Origin: Wenzhouxiangella sp.
GTDB lineage: Bacteria > Pseudomonadota > Gammaproteobacteria > Xanthomonadales > Wenzhouxiangellaceae
Assembly: GCA_007135355.1 (NCBI GenBank)
Contig: SLJA01000329.1
Span: forward strand, 1-10,047
Reading direction: 5' to 3'
DNA length: 10,047 nt
Every line of letters begins with the position of its first letter. Position 1 is the stretch's first letter. Both the position numbers and the translations under genes were made by a program. Shown piece by piece: positions 6,514 through 10,047 of the stretch. The notes under the pieces are model-generated. The model made no database searches. It saw only the letters and a list, made by a program, of their open reading frames with translations, and was not told the DNA's origin.

Positions 6514-7243
6514 TCTTTTGCAGGACCGCGTCGCTCTGGTTACCGGAGCCAGCCGCGGCATAGGCCACGCTGTGGCCGTCCGACTGCGGGACCTTGGTGC
6601 CGTGGTGTTCGGCACGGCCACCTCCGCGGCCGGCGCTGCGACGCTCAGCAATCAGTTGGGCGCGGGTCGTGGCCTGGTGCTGGATGTGACCGACCCCGCG
6701 GCGGTCGATGCCGCGGTCGCGGCGGTGGAGCACGCCGCCGGTCCGGTTCAGATTCTGGTCAATAATGCCGGCATTACCCGAGACCAGCTACTGCTGCGCC
6801 TGAAAGACGCAGAGTGGGATGAGGTGATGGAGACCAACCTGAAGGGTGCCATGCGCATGACCCGAGCCTGTGTGCGGGGGATGATCAAGGCTCGTTTCGG
6901 GCGGATCATCAGTATTTCCTCGGTCGTTGGCCACGCCGGCAACCCGGGGCAGTCCAATTATGCGGCGGCCAAGGCAGGATTGGCCGGGTTTTCGCGTGCT
7001 GTGGCGCACGAGGTGGGGCGCCGCGGCATAACAGTCAACGTCGTCGCTCCGGGCTTTATCGACACTGACATGACGCGCGCGCTCAGTCAGCAGCAACGCG
7101 AGCGCCTTCAAGGTACAATTCCCCTCGGAACTTTCGGCCAGGTGGACGATATTGCCGGATGTGTTGCCTTTCTCGCCGGCCCGGACGGCGGCTACATCAC
7201 CGGCCAGACCATTCATGTCAATGGCGGCATGTACATGAGCTGA
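6506..7243 (+). CDS. fabG: 3-oxoacyl-ACP reductase FabG
   Basis: FabG reduces 3-oxoacyl-ACP to (R)-3-hydroxyacyl-ACP with NADPH, the first reduction of each elongation cycle. It is a 245-residue short-chain dehydrogenase (E. coli 244). The cofactor loop TGASRGIG (13-20), NNAGITRD (86-93), Asn111, Ser139 (ISISSVVG), Tyr152 and Lys156 (NYAAAKAGL) make up the complete catalytic set. The C-terminal VAPGFIDTDM and TGQTIHVNGGMYM are typical of FabG rather than of other short-chain dehydrogenases. The ATG lies inside the end of fabD (8-base overlap) with no clear ribosome binding site, which points to translational coupling between the two. A hairpin follows six bases after the stop. Confidence 0.97.
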   Translation: MNSLLQDRVALVTGASRGIGHAVAVRLRDLGAVVFGTATSAAGAATLSNQLGAGRGLVLDVTDPAAVDAAVAAVEHAAGPVQILVNNAGITRDQLLLRLKDAEWDEVMETNLKGAMRMTRACVRGMIKARFGRIISISSVVGHAGNPGQSNYAAAKAGLAGFSRAVAHEVGRRGITVNVVAPGFIDTDMTRALSQQQRERLQGTIPLGTFGQVDDIAGCVAFLAGPDGGYITGQTIHVNGGMYMS

Positions 7244-7249
7244 GGACAG

Positions 7250-7267
7250 GCCTGGGTCGGCCCGGGC
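7250..7267 (+). terminator. Hairpin after fabG, possible attenuator or processing site
   Basis: GCCTGGG (7250-7256) can pair with CCCGGGC (7261-7267), with one G-U wobble and a TCGG loop. It lies six bases after the fabG stop. No U-run follows, so it is not a classical intrinsic terminator. It may slow polymerase, stabilise the upstream message or mark a processing site. Confidence 0.4.
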
Positions 7268-7338
7268 TTGGCGCACGGAAACGATAGATCAGAAACAAGG
7301 AAATCAAAAAATCGGGCGTCTGCCCGCGGGGTTGAGTA

Positions 7339-7351
7339 GTTAACACTTAAC
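7339..7351. promoter_or_regulatory. Hyphenated palindrome GTTAA-CAC-TTAAC, candidate operator
   Basis: This is a perfect 5-3-5 palindrome about 75 bases before the acpP start, A/T-rich within GC-rich DNA. Such a site could bind a dimeric regulator or be part of a promoter. It does not match the E. coli FabR or FadR consensus as I know them. The function is speculative. Confidence 0.3.
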
Positions 7352-7364
7352 AGTTGGCCTGTTG

Positions 7365-7383
7365 CCGGAATCGAGACTTCCGG
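7365..7383 (+). repeat. Inverted repeat in the acpP 5' leader
   Basis: CCGGAA (7365-7370) and TTCCGG (7378-7383) form a perfect 6-bp stem with a 7-base loop. The 3' arm overlaps the palindrome CCGGGCCCGG (7380-7389), so two mutually exclusive foldings are possible. It lies 24 bases before the ribosome binding site. Confidence 0.4.
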
Positions 7384-7406
7384 GCCCGGCCAGGACCACA
7401 GTTTCC

Positions 7407-7412
7407 AGAGGA
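7407..7412 (+). promoter_or_regulatory. Ribosome binding site of acpP
   Basis: AGAGGA lies ten bases before the ATG at 7423, followed by an unstructured A-rich spacer. It fixes the start at MSSIEDRV, the standard ACP opening, rather than the ATG at 7354 of the longer open frame. Confidence 0.7.
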
Positions 7413-7422
7413 CTTTAAAACC

Positions 7423-7662
7423 ATGAGTAGTATTGAAGATCGGGTTAAAAAAATCGTCATCGAACAGCTGGGCGTGAAGGAGGAAGAAGTCACCCCCAGT
7501 GCCTCATTTGTGGACGACCTCGGCGCTGACTCGCTGGACACCGTCGAGCTGGTGATGGCACTGGAGGAAGAGTTCGAGTGCGAGATCCCGGACGAAGAGG
7601 CCGAAAAAATCACCACTGTCCAGCAAGCCGTCGACTACATCAGCAACAACGTCGAGAAGTAG
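7423..7662 (+). CDS. acpP: Acyl carrier protein AcpP
   Basis: ACP carries the growing acyl chain as a thioester on 4'-phosphopantetheine and delivers it to FabD, FabH, FabG, FabF and PlsX, all encoded around it. The 79-residue product is strongly acidic, as expected. Ser37 in GADSLDTVEL is the attachment site, installed by AcpS. The four-helix layout is evident from SIEDRVKKIVIEQLGV, DSLDTVELVMALEEEF, DEEAEKI and TVQQAVDYI. The length and sequence are close to E. coli AcpP (78 residues). It is flanked by the widest gaps in the cluster, with a hairpin on each side, which would let it be expressed more strongly than its neighbours. Confidence 0.98.
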   Translation: MSSIEDRVKKIVIEQLGVKEEEVTPSASFVDDLGADSLDTVELVMALEEEFECEIPDEEAEKITTVQQAVDYISNNVEK

Positions 7663-7667
7663 CTCGC

Positions 7668-7683
7668 TTCAGGTTGCCCTGAA
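7668..7683 (+). terminator. Hairpin after acpP, candidate weak terminator/attenuator
   Basis: TTCAGG-TTGC-CCTGAA is a perfect 6-bp stem with a 4-base loop beginning five bases after the acpP stop codon. The following bases are pyrimidine-rich but not a U-run, so termination would be partial at best. It could give a short acpP message with reduced fabF readthrough. Confidence 0.45.
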
Positions 7684-7725
7684 TGACCTTCCTGTCGCCT
7701 TTCCCAGCCGTTGACTTAAGACCTG

Positions 7726-8982
7726 ATGCGCGCTGAACGCAGGGTGGTGGTCACGGGGGTGGGTTGTGTCACCCCCCTCGGTAACGACGTGCCCAGCAGC
7801 TGGGAGGCGATCAAGCAGGGGCGCAGCGGCATCGGTTTGCTCAGTGCTTTCGATGCCGCCGCGTTTTCGGCCAGAATCGCCGGTGAGGTCCGTGATCTGG
7901 ACCTCGAGCCCTACTTGAGCGCCAAGGAGGCTCGTAAATCCGATCCCTTCATCCATTATGGGATGATCGCCTCGATTCAGGCCATTGCCGATGCTGGACT
8001 GGGCAAGGCTGACGATCAGGCCGATCGCTACGGACTGGCGATCGGTTCCGGCATCGGCGGCATCGCGACCATCGAACAGACCTACCAGACCTTTATTGAT
8101 AGCGGCCCGCGTCGCATTTCGCCGTTTTTCGTGCCCGGCTGCATCATCAACATGATCGCCGGCAACATCTCGATTCGGTATGGTTATCGCGGGCCCAACC
8201 TGAGCATTGTCACTGCCTGTACCACCGCCACCCACAACATCGGCATGGCCGCGCGCCTGATAGCCTATGGCGACGCGGACGTCATGGTCGCCGGTGGTGC
8301 GGAATATGGCACTACGCCCACGGCCTACGGCGGTTTTACTGCTGCCCGCGCACTGTCGACACGCAACGATGAGCCTGAACGCGCCTCACGGCCGTGGGAT
8401 CGGGAACGTGACGGCTTCGTGCTGAGCAATGGGGCTGGGGTGATCGTTCTTGAGGAGCTTGAGCACGCGCGCCAACGCGGCGCCCGTGTTTACGCCGAAG
8501 TTGTGGGTTTTGGCATGTCTGGCGATGCTTATCACATCACCTCGCCGCCGGCCAGCGGGGAGGGCGCGGCGCGGTGCATGACCAACGCGCTGGCCGACGC
8601 GCGAGTATCCAGCGATCATATCGACTACATCAACGCTCACGGTACCTCGACCCAGCTCGGCGATCGGGCGGAATGCGAGGCGGTGCGAGCCGTTTTCGGC
8701 GAGCACGCCAGTCGCCTCATGATGAGCTCCACCAAGTCCATGACCGGTCATTTGCTGGGTGCCGCCGGAGGAGTGGAAGCCATTTTCTGTGTGCTGGCCC
8801 TGCACGAACAAGTGGTGCCGCCCACGATCAATCTGGACGATGTCGACGAGGGGTGCGAGGGCATTGATCTGGTGCCCGGCACCGCGCGGGATGCCAGCCT
8901 CGAGTACGTATTGAGCAACTCCTTTGGATTTGGTGGCACCAACGGCAGCCTGCTGCTGCGCAGATACCCTTCGGCAAGCTGA
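7726..8982 (+). CDS. fabF: 3-oxoacyl-ACP synthase II (KAS II), FabF
   Basis: FabF condenses acyl-ACP with malonyl-ACP during elongation. In E. coli it also elongates palmitoleate to cis-vaccenate, giving a temperature role. The 418-residue protein (E. coli 413) has the N-terminal RRVVVTGVGCVTPLG, the nucleophile Cys165 in TACTTATH, catalytic His305 in NAHGTST and His342 in TGHLLGAAGG, Lys337 in STKSMTGH, and the gating GFGGTN loop with Phe400. YGDADVMVAGGAE and GFTAARALSTRND (about 203-215) match FabF rather than FabB. The residue after the nucleophile region is TTATH, where E. coli has TSGVH. The ATG at 7726 follows acpP by 63 bases, with only a weak ribosome binding site (AAGA). pabB follows 26 bases after the stop. 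Confidence 0.97.
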   Translation: MRAERRVVVTGVGCVTPLGNDVPSSWEAIKQGRSGIGLLSAFDAAAFSARIAGEVRDLDLEPYLSAKEARKSDPFIHYGMIASIQAIADAGLGKADDQADRYGLAIGSGIGGIATIEQTYQTFIDSGPRRISPFFVPGCIINMIAGNISIRYGYRGPNLSIVTACTTATHNIGMAARLIAYGDADVMVAGGAEYGTTPTAYGGFTAARALSTRNDEPERASRPWDRERDGFVLSNGAGVIVLEELEHARQRGARVYAEVVGFGMSGDAYHITSPPASGEGAARCMTNALADARVSSDHIDYINAHGTSTQLGDRAECEAVRAVFGEHASRLMMSSTKSMTGHLLGAAGGVEAIFCVLALHEQVVPPTINLDDVDEGCEGIDLVPGTARDASLEYVLSNSFGFGGTNGSLLLRRYPSAS

Positions 8983-9008
8983 CCGGCGCTGTTTTCAGGC
9001 CGTTTGCC

Positions 9009-10047
9009 ATGCACCAACTTGGCGCCCTCCGGCTCGATTTCATTCCGGACCTTGCGGCGATTCATCAGGCCAGGCCCGAGGCGTGGCCCTTTCTGTTGGC
9101 CAGCGAAGCGCATGCGGGGGCCCTGGGTCGCTGGAGTCTGTTGCTCTACCAGGAAGGGGAGTGCATTGAAACCCGGCACCCCGGTCGCGCGGATCGCTTT
9201 CTGGATCAGTTGCGCCAGCGTCTCGGGCCGAAACCGAGGCGGCCCGCGAAGCTGCCTGAATTGCCGTTCTACGGCGGCTGGTTTGTCTATCTGGGCTATG
9301 AGCTGGTGGCCGAAGTCGAACCCAAGCTCAGATTGCCACCGGCCCGGGATGGGCTACCCGCCGCGTTTGCCGCCCGCTGCCCCGGGGGCTTGATTGTCGA
9401 TCATCTGCAGCAGCAAGCCTGGCTGGTTGGCGAGTCGGACCAGCTGCTGAAGCATTTGAGCACCCTGGTGACGGTACATGCACGGCAGCAGCTTGACCCG
9501 CTGATGCCAGAGGCCTTGAGCATCGAGGCTGACCCGGATGAGCGCTTTTTGAACGGGGTCGAGCGTATTCGGGAATGGATCCTGGCCGGTGATGTCTTTC
9601 AGGTCAATCTGTCGCGTGCCTGGCGCGCCTACAGCCCGACACCGCTGTCTGCCGTCGCGGTGTATCGGGCGCTGGCGCGTTTCAATCCGGCGCCGTTTGC
9701 CGGCCTGGCCTGCCTTCCGGGCGGCACCGTGATCAGCTCTTCGCCCGAGCGGCTGGTTGAGGTTCGAGGCGACGACGTTCAGACCCGGCCCATTGCCGGA
9801 ACCAGGCCACGCTCGGATTGTCCGAATGCCGATCGCGACCTCAGTGCCGAGTTGATCGGCAACCTCAAAGAGCGCGCCGAACACATCATGCTGATCGATC
9901 TGGAGCGCAATGATCTGGGGCGGGTTTGTCGGATCGGCAGTATTGAGGTTGATGAACTGATGGTGGTGGAAAGCTATGCACACGTCCACCATATTGTGTC
10001 CAACATTCGAGGGCAGCTGCGGCCCGGCATTTCCCCGGTCGACGTGA
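9009..10047 (+). CDS. pabB: Aminodeoxychorismate synthase component I (PabB), 3' end outside window
   Basis: PabB aminates chorismate to 4-amino-4-deoxychorismate using ammonia from the PabA glutaminase, the first step to 4-aminobenzoate and folate. The open frame runs from the ATG at 9009, with AGG nine bases upstream, off the window end: 346 codons, against about 453 in E. coli PabB. Visible motifs are FYGGWFVYLGYEL (87-99), the start of the chorismate-binding domain DERFLNGVERIREWILAGDV (177-196) followed by FQVNLSR, ISSSPERLVEV (242-252), PIAGTRPR (261-268), ELIGNLKERAEHIMLIDLERNDLGRV and SYAHVHHIVS. E. coli PabB has Lys in PIKGT; here it is Ala263, the TrpE-like state. Position after fabF, where E. 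coli has pabC, favours PabB. A TrpE or other chorismate enzyme is the main alternative. A fused PabC domain further on cannot be excluded. Confidence 0.82.
   Translation, partial: MHQLGALRLDFIPDLAAIHQARPEAWPFLLASEAHAGALGRWSLLLYQEGECIETRHPGRADRFLDQLRQRLGPKPRRPAKLPELPFYGGWFVYLGYELVAEVEPKLRLPPARDGLPAAFAARCPGGLIVDHLQQQAWLVGESDQLLKHLSTLVTVHARQQLDPLMPEALSIEADPDERFLNGVERIREWILAGDVFQVNLSRAWRAYSPTPLSAVAVYRALARFNPAPFAGLACLPGGTVISSSPERLVEVRGDDVQTRPIAGTRPRSDCPNADRDLSAELIGNLKERAEHIMLIDLERNDLGRVCRIGSIEVDELMVVESYAHVHHIVSNIRGQLRPGISPVDV

Larger units (their letters stand above)
7244..7422 (+). promoter_or_regulatory. fabG-acpP intergenic region / acpP leader
   Basis: At 179 bases this is the widest gap in the window. 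It holds a hairpin just after fabG (7250-7267), an A-rich patch (7289-7312), an 8-bp palindrome CCCGCGGG (7323-7330), a hyphenated palindrome GTTAA-CAC-TTAAC (7339-7351), an inverted repeat CCGGAA/TTCCGG (7365-7383), a 10-bp palindrome CCGGGCCCGG (7380-7389) and the acpP ribosome binding site. In E. coli the same gap carries a separate acpP promoter, which fits the high demand for ACP. A promoter is therefore likely here, but I found no convincing -35/-10 pair. Confidence 0.5.

Noticed and set aside
7354..7422. A longer ACP starting at 7354
   Set aside because: The added 23 residues are not ACP-like and include the leader hairpin; the ribosome binding site at 7407-7412 supports the start at 7423.
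1..10047. Mobile element, CRISPR array, phage, defence or secondary-metabolite system
   Set aside because: No transposase, integrase, spaced direct repeats, tRNA-adjacent attachment site or unknown gene was found. All ten genes belong to known core families in a conserved order.

Overview
This window is ordinary chromosomal housekeeping DNA from a GC-rich (about 60% by eye) gammaproteobacterium. The diagnostic stretch is the conserved order yceD-rpmF-plsX-fabH-fabD-fabG-acpP-fabF on the + strand, with maf/yceF divergent on the - strand, which is the arrangement seen in Escherichia coli and relatives. The base composition, and pabB rather than pabC after fabF, point towards the Xanthomonadales/Lysobacterales or Chromatiales (for example a Wenzhouxiangella-like organism). 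That placement is inference; no rRNA or marker comparison was possible.

Layout. Positions 11-2041 (-) hold a FadJ/FadB-type two-domain beta-oxidation enzyme. Positions 2131-2712 (-) hold the m7GTP pyrophosphatase of the Maf/YceF family. A 55-bp divergent gap (2713-2767) separates this from the + strand cluster: yceD (2768-3292), rpmF (3299-3499), plsX (3520-4524), fabH (4553-5518), fabD (5536-6513), fabG (6506-7243), acpP (7423-7662), fabF (7726-8982), and the 5' part of pabB (9009 to the window end). Gaps between + strand genes are -8 to 28 bp except on the two sides of acpP: 179 bp before it and 63 bp after it, each containing inverted repeats. No other gap exceeds 100 bp.

How the genes work together. 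PlsX turns acyl-ACP into acyl-phosphate for phospholipid synthesis. FabD loads malonate onto ACP, FabH starts chains, FabG reduces the 3-keto group and FabF elongates. AcpP carries every intermediate. YceD and L32 tie the cluster to ribosome assembly. PabB takes chorismate towards 4-aminobenzoate and folate. The FadJ/FadB-like enzyme on the other strand runs the opposite pathway, fatty-acid degradation.

No mobile element, CRISPR array, tRNA/rRNA, phage gene or defence system was seen, and I found no undescribed system. The points worth a second look are small: a missing second cysteine in YceD, an acidic tail on L32, a TrpE-like PIAGT motif in PabB where E. coli PabB has a catalytic lysine, and hairpins bracketing acpP.
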